Assembly (NCBI RefSeq): GCF_021155775.2
Contig: NC_060234.1
Coordinates: forward strand, 11,769,871-11,833,870
DNA: 64,000 nt
Direction: 5' to 3'
From: Neodiprion pinetum
Taxonomy: Eukaryota > Arthropoda > Insecta > Hymenoptera > Diprionidae
In this document: in pieces, positions 1-11,738 of the stretch
Layout of the letters: each line of letters opens with the position of its first letter
How positions within the stretch are numbered: the stretch's first letter is position 1
Translations under genes and position numbers: made by a program
Notes under the pieces: generated by a model
What the model saw: the letters and a program-made list of their open reading frames with translations, nothing else
Told to the model about the DNA's origin: nothing
Database searches by the model: none

Positions 1-336
1 CTATACAAAGGTAACAGATCTGTTACAATTGTAATAGAGTGGCAACACTGTCCGACACCGCCTAGTTCTCCAGAGAGCCGCTACACGCCGCCACCGAGGA
101 CCACACCGATTCGTCGCCAAACCTCATCGCTGAAGCCTCCACCGCGGTGCAACAAAACCCAGACAATTCCTTCACTAGCGTGGCAACCAAATTACTGATC
201 ACTTTGTATATATGTAAATAAAAATATGAATAAATAGGGTGTACATACAACATAAACAAATAACTCATCTTTGAAACCACAGCGATCTACTCCTCCCACG
301 CGGCTCGGTCATGTAGCTAACAACAAATAGCGAACA
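1..336 (+). repeat. 3' part of LTR-A (long terminal repeat, truncated)
   Basis: From about position 52 the sequence matches, as reverse complement, the solo LTR at 40728-41718, including a proline-rich reading frame, an AATAAA-rich stretch (about 215-240) and the terminal ...GCGAACA. The end at 336 is abrupt, and the next bases (GTGACCGTAGCC) resume the LTR-B family, so LTR-A was inserted in LTR-B here. Positions 1-51 do not match the other copy. The family's coding partner is not in the window. Confidence 0.7.
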
Positions 337-690
337 GTGACCGTAGCCTGAGTTGCGCGTAATAAAGTAGAGCCAACTCCGATTGATCGTGAAGATCGAG
401 TCGAACCACGTTTTGAGCCGAGGCACTATTGTCTCGAATTTGAGTGTAACCAAATTCCGTTACACGGGGTCACATCAAATCAGTACGATAAATTATCCTT
501 TCTCGTGTAGGTCGCGAGTCGTCGAAAGGGGAGCGTTCAAATTCGCGAATCAGGGGGTCCGCACTCGAGTGTGGAGAGCTGAGATAGAATAGTTCCCAGC
601 TGAGGGAGCTTAGCCATGATGGCTTTGTATGCGCGCTCGGCAATAAGTATAGTTTAGGCCTATCAGAATATACGTGAATATACATTGTAT
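337..690 (+). repeat. LTR-B fragment
   Basis: Positions 337-560 match LTR-B at 60194-60405 and 16240-16450: a GACCGTAGCCTGAGTTGCGC stretch, then TGAGTGTAACC, a TTCCGTTACACGGGGTCA stretch and CTCGTGTAGGTCGCGAG. After about 560 similarity fades, and the copy ends in an A-rich tract near 690. It is the remnant that received the LTR-A insertion at 1-336. Confidence 0.7.
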
Positions 691-1771
691 TAAAAAAAAG
701 TTCCTGTAATGTCTAAATATTTAAAATAAATAAATAAAAAATGTCATTGTCTTATTTTTGTGTTTAAATAATTAATTTAAGTAGTAATTAATTATAATAA
801 GTAATAATAAATAATTATTACACCCAATAATCGTAATAACGGTTCGTGAAATTCCCCAAACGCAGTTTATATACACAATCTCGCCATGCCCTTGCGTACT
901 CGTTCCAGCCGTATGGACAGAGCGCGAGACTTTTGACTCTACGTACGTCGGTTCGAATCTCTCTTGCTGATATTTTTTTTTCTTTTTTTTTTTACTTATT
1001 GATTGATTAAATTATTTGCAGCAAAATATTAGTGATGACATATAATTTTCGTTTTAGGAAATCTATCTATATTTTTTTTGCAATGACTGTAATTCTAAAA
1101 CAAAACATCTATCATTTTTTTCAAGAAAAGGAAAGAAAATGGATTATTAATAAGCCGAAAAAGAAAATGCACATTCAGAAAATTGAATAATGTTCATGTG
1201 CATTTTTGTAATTTTAAGTTTGTGAATTATCAATCCATTTATTCGTGATTTAAAAGTTATTTTTATATTTTCTGTAATCACATTCGTGTATTTTAAATGG
1301 TTTCTGTTTAGAAATTTTTTTAATGCCTCAATAATCAATAAATATCTGAATGTAATAAATTATTAAATCCTTACTATCACTATTGTCTTTGACAAAGAAA
1401 TTTTACTATTCTTTGTTTCATCCAGTTTACCTGCAAGTACCCGTAATTACTCGTGATTATATATACATACTCACATTATAATGCGTAAACATATTAATAT
1501 ACACAAACATACATGCATATATATACATATAGACATACATATATAGCTACATTTATATTTACATGTATACATGTAAACATATATTACATATGTACACGAG
1601 TATGATATCGACCGCGCTGCTCTCGATCGTTACTTGTTCGCAACTACTAAACAACAATAGATTTGCTGGTTGAAACTGCGGTTACGTGATTCATTGTTTT
1701 TTGCTAATTACTTTAACGCTTTTTTCAATTACTGTTTTTGCTGATTATACGACATAATTGGATGAGGAAAA
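691..1771. other. AT-rich intergenic stretch
   Basis: No convincing gene. It holds T-rich runs (975-1000), a tRNA-like segment (905-990, listed separately) and a TATA/CATA-rich stretch (1455-1600) with many TATATACATA-like words. Short open frames here have no recognisable motif. Confidence 0.6.
905..990 (+). other. Degenerate tRNA-like, pol III promoter-like segment
   Basis: A near-consensus B box (GGTTCGAATCT, 950-960) lies about 35 bases after an A-box-like TGGACAGAGCG (914-924) and is followed by a T-rich tract (975-990) like a pol III terminator. The acceptor, anticodon and T stems do not pair well, so this is not a functional tRNA. It could be the head of a tRNA-derived SINE or a tRNA pseudogene. 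Confidence 0.3.
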
Positions 1772-4700
1772 ATGACGTATAAATGCGCTGTTTTGGGGTG
1801 TCGCTCGGGAAAAAGTGATCCAGGTCATCGTTTCCCCAGAGATGGTATTCTCGCATTGACATGGAGGGATATGATTTATTGTGTATCCTGGGTCTACAAT
1901 ATTTCTTGTAATGATCTTCGTAAGTACCGAATTTGCCATAGACATTTTTCAGATGATATGGTAAAATTGACGGGAACACGAAGGTGCTTGACAAACGGTG
2001 CACATCCAGACATCAATGTTGAACTTCGGCGGGCTGTTGCCACAAATCCTCGAAGTGTCATAAACAATTCTGCTTTGTGTGATATTAATGGTAATCCGAC
2101 GCATAGTGTTGGTGATGTTAATGTTGGTGATGTAAGTGTTGTGCAAAATATGTCGATAGAATCTACAAACAATGACGAGTGTTCGGATGTGGCAATCTGT
2201 GATCTGAGCGCAAATGTCATACACGACATGTCAGTAGATTCTATCAACAACAATGATCGTGCTGATGACATTTGTGGTGCTGTTGGTGTTCAAAACATTT
2301 CTGTGACTAATAACAATAGTGCAGTGAACATCAACAGCAAAAACCAAGACAATAGAAATGCTCATCAAGCTGAAATAAATAAACTGAAGAAAGCTCTTTC
2401 TAAACATAAAAGGCTAATGAAAACCTGAATTGTAGATATAAGAAAAAGTGCCAAGAAGTTGCGCAATTAAAAAAGGCACAAGCAAGTTTCTCAAACCCGT
2501 CCTTGACAGAAGTTCAAGAAATTTTCATTCAAATGCAATTTGAGCATACGGGAAAAAATCCACAGGTAAAATTTTGTTGTATAAAATATTTTGTATAAAA
2601 TTTTTTGAATCGAGAGATAAATATCTCAATAGCTCACTACCAAATTTTCAGATCGATTTACCTCGTCGTTTCTGACTAATTAATTATTGAAATTGTGTTT
2701 TTTACACGTAGAGGTACAGAGAGATGATAAAGATAGTATGAAATCTTCTGTACCGCTCGAGTGATGCAAGTAGATTTCATACTAACTTTATCATTTCGCT
2801 ACATCTCTACATGTAAAAAATGCAATTTCAAGAATTAATTACTCAGAAACAATGACGTGAATCGATCTGAAATTTTGGTAGTGAGCTATTGATGTATTTA
2901 TCTCTCGGTGAAAAAAATTTCATAATTTTGGTAATATATAAATTTATCATTAATTTCAATCTTTTCATTACTTTAGGCACGACGTTTTTCAACACCGCAA
3001 AAGCTGCTATCTCTTATCATTTTTGAACGGTCTCCAACGGCATATGGACTGCTGTCAAAACTTTTTGTCGTCCCTGCTCCTGGAACTCTAAAAAAAGTTT
3101 TGGAGAAGATGAATTTTGACACTGGAATAGCTCCGGTCATTTCACGTCATTTGAAGAGTGAAGGGCAACGCTTATCATCATCGTTGGATAAATATGTCAC
3201 AGTCATTTGGGATAAAGCAGCAACGACGCCTCATTTGGATTACGATTCCTCAAAAGATAAGATTTGGGGATTCGAGGATTTCAAATATAAGCGTACAATT
3301 AAGTTTGCTGATCATGTCATTGTGGTCGCTGTACATTCTGCGAATCGTGCTGATTGGTTTGTGCCGGTTTTTCACGGCTTTGGCGAGGGTCAAACTGATC
3401 CAGCTGATTTAACAAGAATTGTTAAATTAGTATTTGATAAAGTTATCGATAGTGGATTAGTTCCTGTGGCCACGGTTTGTGATCAAGGCACAAATAATGT
3501 AGAAGTCGTGAAAAACTTAATTTTGCAATCAAACACGACGCGGTATAAGCTAGGACTGAATTCAGGTAAGAAATTTATTGCTATTTTTCTCAAAATTTAT
3601 CTACATTCTTCTAAATTTCGCATTATTTTTTAGCTAATACGATTCTTTGGCGTAATTGTGAAATCGTCCCATTGTTCGACAGCCCACATCTCACCAAGGG
3701 TTCTCGGAACAATTAATTGACGAAAAAATTGGAATATATTCACAAAGCTGAATCGAAACGGGATTATTCCGATTTATTCGAATATATAGATCCAAACGTT
3801 TCGACTACTCATCATGCGACATGGGATGACCTCGAGAAAGCCTACAGGATCGACAAAAACCGCACAGTTGGTTCAAGGCTGACAAAATTAACCGATGAAC
3901 ATATTTACTGTTCAAAAATAACAAAAATGATAGTCCGTCCTGCTGCCCAAGTTCTCAGTCGAAGTACAGCAAACTTGATGAAAAGTCTTGTTGAATCTCC
4001 AGGTAAATTATCATTTGTGATCACCATTAATGGAAGTAGTTTCCGTTTCTTTCTTTTAAAAAGATTATGGTCCAATATAAAGTACTAGAGTTTATTCTCT
4101 TCGTGCTATTTAAATGTTTCAATTATTCAAAGAACGAACGCGCGAAAGTCATCCCTACAATCTTTCAAATCTTCCAATCTAATACCTATAACTTGACTTC
4201 TTATTTCTTTAGCGCATGCGCTCTCATGGTAAGCATGTTCGCGCATGATACTTTTATTTAAATACCTGAAACACGTTGGCACATAGTTCTGAATGATCGC
4301 ACTTTCATAGTTTCGTTTAAATCTTTATTAATGTAATTACAATTACAGTTCCGATTTCAGCTACTGAAGGGTCGTTGCAGTTGGACAAAAACTCGTTGTT
4401 CACAGCTGAAATTTTGAACTTCTTCAACAACTTGTTCGATTCAATGAATGGTTCGCCTTTGCACGTCAAGGATACTGCACCATATCGTACGAACGTCACC
4501 TGCAACAGTCCTCACCATCAACTTTGGGCGAGAATTAAATACTTCCTGAGTCAGTTGCGATTCCTCGACCCAAAAAACAGTCAGCGTAAAGCTACATTCC
4601 CAACTCTGGAGAACTGGAAACTGAATGTGGAGGGGTTTGAGAAGCTATGGTCCATTTTGTCTTCGTATGGATTTGAAGAATTCTCTCCAAGAGATTTTAA

Positions 4701-5508
4701 CCAGGACGACCTTGAAAGTATGTTCGGACGGTTAAGGCAACGGAGCTGTAATAGGAAACCTTCTTGTAGGTTGATCACCTCGCACTTAAGAAGTTTCTTA
4801 ATCGACAAAATCGGAAGATTCAAAGTACGTCACGGAAATACCAAAAACCGTTCTTTACATGATGATTCCGAGAATGTCGATTTTTCTGACATAATTTCTA
4901 CATTCAAAAACTTTTTAGTTGACCTTGATTGTGTTGATGATGATGGTCGTGAAATTGATTCTGAGAATGGAGATGATTCTATTGTTTCATCACCTATAGA
5001 ATCCAGTATTCATTCTGAAACTGAATCGACAATAATCAGACCAAAAATCATTCAGCACTTATCTCAAAATAACAAGATTAGCCAGCAAATGATAAAAGTG
5101 GTTGAATGTATAAATTGTAAAACTTCTTTCGTGCGAAATCAAGAAGTTAACCGTACGTCAGACTCAGTATTTGACCAGATGTACTTTCAAGTGTTGACAG
5201 CCATCAATAATGTTATGGTATCTATGTGCTACAAGACGGAAATAAGCAAGAGATTGAAATTGAGGGTTGATGAACTGATGAAGAGTAAGGTTATTAACGA
5301 ACAATGGTCTTCTTGTTCAGAACATCAGCCCCAATTAAATGACTTGATTATTGACGTCATAGTACGGAGATTCCTGGCAGATTGGTGTGCTGCAGTCAAT
5401 GATCTCTTGGAGGGCAAAATGGACCATTTGAAAAACGAAAATTTCGTTTTCAACCGGGCTTGGATGAAATTTCAAAAAACAAAATCCGGGGCAAAACGAT
5501 CCACGTAG
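1772..5508 (+). pseudogene. P-element-like transposase with THAP domain (4 exons, disrupted)
   Basis: This encodes a P-superfamily cut-and-paste transposase. The N-terminus is a THAP zinc finger (Cys5, Cys10, then the CHRHF motif near residue 54), followed by an Asn-rich linker and a Lys/Gln-rich coiled-coil. Likely exons are 1772-2565, 2977-3565, 3634-4002 and 4361-5508, each bounded by GT/AG. The RNase H-like core runs through exons 2-4, with a WDKA motif and the C-terminal NQDDLESMFG motif typical of P/THAP9 transposases. Lesions are a one-base loss in the A run near 2417-2420, which ends the first frame at 2428, and a TAA at 3714-3716 within the conserved block after HLTKG. I found no terminal inverted repeats or 8-bp target duplication. 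It is an old immobile copy; a domesticated gene is unlikely given the lesions. Confidence 0.8.
2592..2932. repeat. Palindromic MITE-like hairpin inside an intron
   Basis: The first intron of the THAP transposase contains a long imperfect inverted repeat. The left arm (ATCGAGAGATAAATA, then AGCTCACTACCAAATTTTCA) recurs inverted at the right end (TGAAATTTTGGTAGTGAGCT, then TTTATCTCTCGGTG). The arms are about 150 bases with a short centre near 2750-2770, and nothing is encoded. Size and symmetry fit a MITE or foldback insertion; the exact ends and target duplication are unclear. Confidence 0.65.
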
Positions 5509-7756
5509 TTTTTATGCTTGATTTCTGGACTAATTTTGTATATATTGGTAAATATGTATGTAAATAATGTATATATGTATTACGCCCCGACGTACCGCCT
5601 TGGCGTACCTTTTTCAAAATTCCATTTCATTTCATTTCTTTAATTTCTTCAATGCACAGATATCATTTCATCAAAATCTCATATTCTAATAACGGCGAGT
5701 TCCACCCCTCCTGGCAAAAGTCACGTAGAGACCAACGATGATCCCTAGTATAAGGTTCAACTTTCTTCTATTTAACTGGTACCAAGAACTGAGATAGGAG
5801 ACTGCTGAATTAGCATCAGTAGTGCTCAGCCTGGAAATATCCCTCTTTTTAAGTTAAAACTATAATCAATAACTAGGGTAAACCACTACCTTTAGAACCA
5901 CCAAATTAAAATAGATTACTTATTGGAATGTATGAATGAATGTGTGAACATTGCATGTAAATATCTTTTGTTCATATCTTCAATGTGTCACCGACGAGAT
6001 TGAGAATCGTCGGAACACCATCGAAGAGCGAGAAGTAACGCTGACCATGTGGATTTGGGCACCAGGAGGTCGCCCTCGCACCTCATTGGCTAATTACCGT
6101 TGTAACTAATTACAACTACAGCTCCTTGGACTCTCGGGCCCAAGAAGCCGCGTCTTTCGTCTGTCAAGTCGCAAAGTGCGTGGACGTCTACCCGGATTAG
6201 CCCTCTCGAGCAAGAGTAGCGTTTGGAAAATCTTAGTTGTGACCGACCTAAAGTCTCGCGCTAATTCGTCAAAACCGAGCATTCAGTTATTCTGTTAGCT
6301 GCAAGAGACTCACTATGTTCTACGTTTCCACCTTTTCTGTGCTTTACTAAATCTCATCATTTCGCGAATAGATATTTTTATGCCATTCCATTTTCCATAA
6401 TCAAATTGAGTTCGGCCCTGATTCAACCGAATCAGGTAATTTTAAGTGATAATAATAATAATTACACTATCGTTTTTAATAAATAAATCGTTGCAATCAT
6501 TTTTAACATACATCAAAATCAGAAAATAGACACTTTCAAGCTTTCGATAATAAGATATTCCAAATCTACAAAGACTGAGTGACCGACGTTCAACATCCTT
6601 CGATTGATCAACTCTTCCAAACTTGAGGTGAGGCCCTGGTCCAGAATTCTACCCACGCAGACCGACACGATCCGACGGCTCTCAATCTCGTCGACCGATT
6701 CACCTAAAGCTAAGTCAATCCGAGTGTTAATCTTCGAAATTGAACGAATTTTTGTTTCACCTTTTTAATCAAAATTTACTTCAGTAATAGCAAGTCTAGA
6801 ATTGGTGGCTAGCTTCACTACTCTCAATTAAATCGTACTCATTGTTTCCAAGAATTAACCAATAAGACTTAACAATAGTATATATAATTGATTTAAGATA
6901 ATCTAAAAAGAGAGATACTATATCGAATAATCACGACCAGCTAGTTAACCACCGTTCAGAGTAGATGTTCCTGGTACCAAATAATAATATCCTTTAGAAT
7001 AGTATAACACACGATTTGTATAAACTTGAACACTTTATAAATTGTTACTTTCGGCTCATATATCATTATCACCATTGATTGTTACCAGACATTTCAATCA
7101 CCAAATCGAAACAGAATATATTTCATCTTTTACCAGTTAAATCATATTAAACATTTATTTTGAACCACCTTTTTCCCATTTTTATTATTATAAAATTGCC
7201 TCAACAATTTAAACAAACCTCACAGACCTGTACAGGACTATAGCAACACGATCCTACAAATTACCGGCTTATCGAAAGGTAGGTCTTTTCTTAGTTTTAA
7301 TAATTATTCATTGTCGTTACGTGGGAGCTTGATTATTCAATTAATCATCAACTACCACCGCTCAGTACACCCTCACCCCCACGTAACATGTGTATATAAA
7401 CGTGTAATATTTGTGAATATGTATGTAATATTGTTGAATATGTATGTAAATAATGTATATATACACAAACAGAAGCTACAAATCAAATCATACAGTACTC
7501 AATATTCATTACTGCGTTAACGATGTGAGATGTTTTTAAGTAATGTATACGCAGTAAAACCAGCATAAATAAAAATCGAAACAAATATGCTAAATTTTAA
7601 TCATGTTTAATTTAAAATCTCGCATCAACATTTTTAGAGAATCACGTGCAAGTTATCTTTCATTTCATTGTTTTTCATCTATAAATATTATTAGTTCAAA
7701 ATTTCATGCTTATCCTTAAAGATGAAATAGTCTCCACCAATAATATATTATTAGTT
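5509..7756. other. Non-coding stretch, no gene seen
   Basis: AT-rich sequence with no open frame showing a recognisable motif. A GC-richer block (about 5985-6300) looks like a degraded LTR or UTR but has no partner in the window. A short perfect hairpin lies at 6417-6436 (CCTGATTC, loop AACC, GAATCAGG). A 26-base word (5551-5576) recurs identically at 7437-7462. Confidence 0.5.
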
Positions 7757-8153
7757 TCACATTCTATACCCATTCTTAATAATGAAAGAAAATCTGTCAT
7801 TTGTTAATGTTGCTTCAAACCGAAATAAAAAATGTAGTTCTCTAAATCTAATTTCAATGACCAATATAATTAATCCTTTATTATTTATATTTTTTTGATA
7901 AGGAGATACATCTCCATTTTCCATTTCTGTTTTGCACGTATAGACGCAAAGTTCCTGAAAATACATTTTTTTACATTATTATTGAACTATTCATTCATCT
8001 CATAATTAATACATACCTCTGATTTCAATTCGTACGGCGGATTATGTACTTTCGTCTGTGGTATTACTTTCCCACGGACGATTCGTTCTCCACTAGCTTC
8101 ATCATGAATTTCAACGACCTCCTGAACATGATGGCTTTGGAATAGTTTATACC
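7757..8153 (-). pseudogene. Two-exon coding-like remnant, unidentified
   Basis: On the minus strand, 8153-8017 reads as an open exon of 2+135 bases with an acceptor-like TTTCTAG before it and a donor GTATGT after it. Its translation contains the blocks VQEVVEIHDEAS and VRGKVIPQTK. The next acceptor-like site (ATTTTCAG, 7961-7955) joins in phase to a second frame from 7954. The first exon resembles the region upstream of SWIM-type zinc fingers in some insect transposase-derived proteins, but no Cys/His cluster follows, so no function is assigned. It may be one piece of a decayed MULE. Confidence 0.3.
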
Positions 8154-8272
8154 CTAGAAATGTTTAATTAATTGATCATCGTATTGTTAGTACTACGATA
8201 ATCCTAAAAACAAATACGTAGTAAAAATTAAAATGAATTTGAAAGAATATCTCATATGTTTCGTGCATTTAC

Positions 8273-8809
8273 TTACCTTTCGACAAATTTTCCGCAAAAG
8301 AATTCTGCATGGATATTCTGAAATCTACATTTGATGAGAGTGTGGCTCATAATGTCACTTTTAATTTTGTATTGCACTAAATAAAACAATAATTTGAAAC
8401 GTGCCGTGATTGTACACTTGTACGCTTTGTATCCCACCGCACGCAATACATTTATCACCGAAGATTTTGAAATTCCTATCTCTTGAGCGATACGGCTTGC
8501 AGGTTTCATCGGATCTTCTTCGGCACACAAACGTATCGCTAATTTTGTCTCATAACTTGTATTTCTGTTCGGCTGCGATACCTTTACTGTTCTTCCATCG
8601 ACACTTCCTTTTTGTTCGAACCGTATTACAATTTTACGTATCGTATTATGCGATGGAATCGGGCGATTTGGGTACGATGCCGCGAAATGGAACGAAATGA
8701 GTCGATAACTCGCTGCCTCGTAACGTTGTCTCAAAATCGCCACTTTTTCTTCAACACTGAATTTACAATTCGGAATTTTTGACAGTACTAAATTGGAAAG
8801 CAGATTCAA
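8273..8809 (-). pseudogene. Mariner-type transposase, N-terminal HTH half
   Basis: The minus-strand frame encodes a paired helix-turn-helix N-terminus: FSVEEKVAILRQRY near residue 17, then PSHNTIRKIVIRFEQKGS, then a second HTH with SRIAQEIGISKSSV. This resembles the DUF4817-type DNA-binding region of Tc1/mariner-like transposases common in insects. Similarity stops just after a GYKAYK block near 8420. The same block starts the catalytic half on the opposite strand at about 9060, so the two halves of this transposase family sit head to head. No catalytic Asp is present in this half. It is a fragment of a dead element. Confidence 0.7.
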
Positions 8810-9048
8810 TTATTGCATACCGAAGTAAACAACGCTTCAATCGCGAATAGACGCCGTAATAATGCAAAACCATCTGTTGATTTGTGGTTGCTGTATGGTA
8901 ACGACGAACAAATGAATATAGCGTTCAATCTGGACGAGTTATTGACATGTAATCGTTGCATCTTTCCGCAAATCAATCGCGAACAATACTAAATAAAAAT
9001 TTTACTTTATGAAGAACAGGGTTGTACATTTTTTTATTGAAAAAGTAA

Positions 9049-10150
9049 ATGATAAATTTATTGCGTGCGGCGGGATACAAAGCGTACAAGCTGCAGAAAC
9101 ACCAAGAGCTTCTGCCTGGCGATGCAGGACGACGCCTCATATTTTGCGAACAGACGATGAACATTTATGATCAAAATACGGGGCTCAGAGTGTGCTTCAG
9201 TGACGAGAGCACGGTGTTTTTAGTGGGAATGCCGAATAGGCAGAATACAAGAGCGTGGTCCCAACATAATCCCTATGTTTTCCTTGGAAATCGAACACAG
9301 TACCCTGTCAAGGTCAACATTTGGGTGGATGTTGTCGACGGTCACATTATCGGGCCGTTTTTCATCGACGGAAATCTTAATGGGGAAAGATATTTGCAGC
9401 TACTCAGGGAGCAGATTACACCTGCAATCAGAGCGATTGACGGGAACGTAAGTACAATTTATTCAAGTTATACCTAGGTAGATTATAAATAATACTATTA
9501 ATGATGATGATGATAACAGTAATGAAGTTAATGATAATAATGTAAGATCGTGGTCCCCCATGTTGACTGAGAAGTTTATGAAAATCACGATGGCCAAAGT
9601 AATTATAAAATGGGCTCAATATGATTTTGCAAGGCAATTGTAGACTGCGATCTTAATTCTTTCAATTATAAATTACAATTGTAATTCGTAAATCAAATCC
9701 TATCGATTAGGCCCAACACTGGTTGCAGAGCAGTTGACAGGAAATCGAGAGGACCTGGGATCAAATCTCAGTGCAGTTACCCGAAGCTTCGGTTTTCCAA
9801 GATTCTGACAGTAATATTAACAGTAAAATCATCATCATGATTTAATTCATCGTCGATTGAATTATTTCAACAATTACTCATTACAATTAAAAAATAAGAA
9901 TTTAAAATGATAATACGAACATCGTTCATAATAATATGAATATTATTCTTTGACTGTATTTTTCAGGGTCCAAGAGTATGGTTCCAATAGGATGGGGCGC
10001 CACCACATTTTACGAAACGAGTAAGGGAATACCTCGACCAAGAATTCCCTGATCGCTGGATCGGCAGGGGAAGTCCTACCATACAGTGGCCCGCGCGGTC
10101 CCATGACCTCTCACCACTGGATTACGGCCTACGGCCTTATTTAAGTCCTA
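9049..10150 (+). pseudogene. Mariner-type transposase, catalytic half with intron
   Basis: The frame begins near the GYKAYK block and carries the first catalytic Asp in CFSDES (about 9200). It then has the strand VNIWVDVVDGHIIGPFF and a GERYLQLLRE helix. A donor (GTAAGT, 9448) and an acceptor (TTTTTCAG, ending 9966) bracket a 519-base intron. Exon 2 begins GPRVWFQ, then has an in-frame TAG at 9988-9990 directly before DGAPPH, the second catalytic Asp. The third acidic block follows as LSPLDYG. The frame degenerates after 10145. The N-terminal DNA-binding part is absent in this orientation but occurs inverted at 8273-8809. A tRNA-like B box lies in the intron near 9765. Confidence 0.7.
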
Positions 10151-10429
10151 GCTCAACCTAGAAAATAGTCGCTGCTTTTGCTCCTTGGGTCGACAGTGAG
10201 AGTTTGATGAACGCGGTGATTCGATCGATGTTCATTATTGTGAACAACCGAATTAAATTACATATTCATAAGATATTGCTAAAAAAAGTATCACTATTCG
10301 ATTTGTGATTTCAAATTATTTGCACACCCTCAGCTTTTTTCTTCACACTTTTGATGTCCTGATTTATTCTTGGTCGCTCAGTTTTTAGTCTACCATAACA
10401 TGTTACAAAAGAAAAGAAAAAAAAAACGA

Positions 10430-10856
10430 TTCAGAGGGACTGACCTGGGATCCTTGTTAATGTAGGAAGTAAAAAATTCAGAGCTTGACTGCCAGTTGTT
10501 CCGCCAAGCTGCGTTTCGGTATAACGACGAATTAAGCTGGCGAGATACGCGACGAGTTTGTCGGCAGCGGTATCGGGGCACAATCGAGCAAGCACTAATC
10601 CCAGCTTGTCACGGGCATCAGGATTTAATACATCCAATTATGATACAAAGTTCGTTCGACGTTAAATGTAGCGTGTCAGAGGATGTGCGGGTTGTTCCAA
10701 GTCGGAGCGACGAGCGCTGGCTGCGCAGCACCCAGAAGGCTTGACGTGACCGAAATCACCAAGGTTCTGGTTTCCCCGCTCCGCAGGTTGCCCCTCAGGA
10801 AATGTAACTGGTAGCTGAAACTCGTTTAATTCAATGTCCCGACCAAAAGTCGCCAT
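10430..10856 (-). pseudogene. Unrecognised coding-like remnant
   Basis: The minus strand contains an ATG (10856) and about 64 codons starting MATFGRDIELNEFQLPVTF. A stop follows at 10664-10662 and another nearby. The same frame then reopens for about 68 codons with LNPDARDKLGLVLARLCPDT, IRRYTETQLGG and LNFLLPTLTRIPG. The compact non-repetitive composition looks like real protein with lesions at about 10660 and 10640, but I do not recognise the family. A viral nucleoprotein- or capsid-like fossil or an unknown gag are guesses only. No flanking repeat was identified. Confidence 0.4.
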
Positions 10857-11738
10857 GACATTTATTACGACTCAGCCAATTCTCCCCCGCCTTACTCGGG
10901 GACCCCGATCATCGTCTTCGACTTATTAAACGATCCAAGGTTGGATGGTAGCCAGCATTAATTTTCTTGCTTACCATCCACAATATCCTCTTTAAAAATC
11001 TCCCCTGAAAAAATCCCCCATTGAAAAAATTCTCACTGCAGAAATTTATATTTTCCTCGTCAATTTAATTTAATCTGTTTTTTTATTTTTTTATTTTTTT
11101 TTTTCTTGGTTTTTTTTGTCATAGGTGATTTTATCCTGCGGGGATTTTTATCGGAGAGATTTTCTCTAGCCACCATTCTCTTGGATCTAGGATTAAACTC
11201 AGACCCCCTGCCGAGGTTTTTTACCACAGAAAGAAACCCCCTTTTCACATTCTCAGGGAGTATAGGCTATCAATTTTTAAGTATAAAACCGCAATACTAA
11301 TCAAACATTCTTTATTAACAAAACTTTTACCCAGATACCCCATGTATAATACCCAGAATTATTGATTAACAATTTTATCTTTCGTTACAGCTATGCGAAC
11401 TATAGGTAGGTGTATAATATATACAGAAACGTTTGGCCCATAACCACAAGATCAGAAATAGGAATAAATAAAAGTTACACATTACAATGTACACAACTGA
11501 ACGAGTTGCCTTCTTTTATCCACGATCAGTTAAAGTAAGCGTTGAAAATATCATCTAGAGTCAACGTCGAGAGAAATAATTCAGTAGCAACGCTAAGTCA
11601 TTTTTCGATAATACACGTCCTCAATGTCGTTTCAGTCTAAGGCGATTCAAAAACTATCAATGGTTAATCTTGATTTCGTTTTGAACGCGGATTAAACGCA
11701 TTTAATCTAATACGGTAGCGTCATAACTGGTTTACAAT
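10857..11738. other. Non-coding; 3' flank of the dehydratase gene
   Basis: No gene is seen. A T-rich tract occupies 11078-11118. On the minus strand an AATAAA hexamer (plus TTTATT at 11311-11316) lies about 425 bases beyond the dehydratase stop codon and is a possible polyadenylation signal for it. Confidence 0.45.

Noticed and set aside
9705..9790. tRNA-like B box (GGGATCAAATCTC) in the mariner intron
   Set aside because: Only the B box is convincing; no cloverleaf or terminator, so not listed as an RNA gene.
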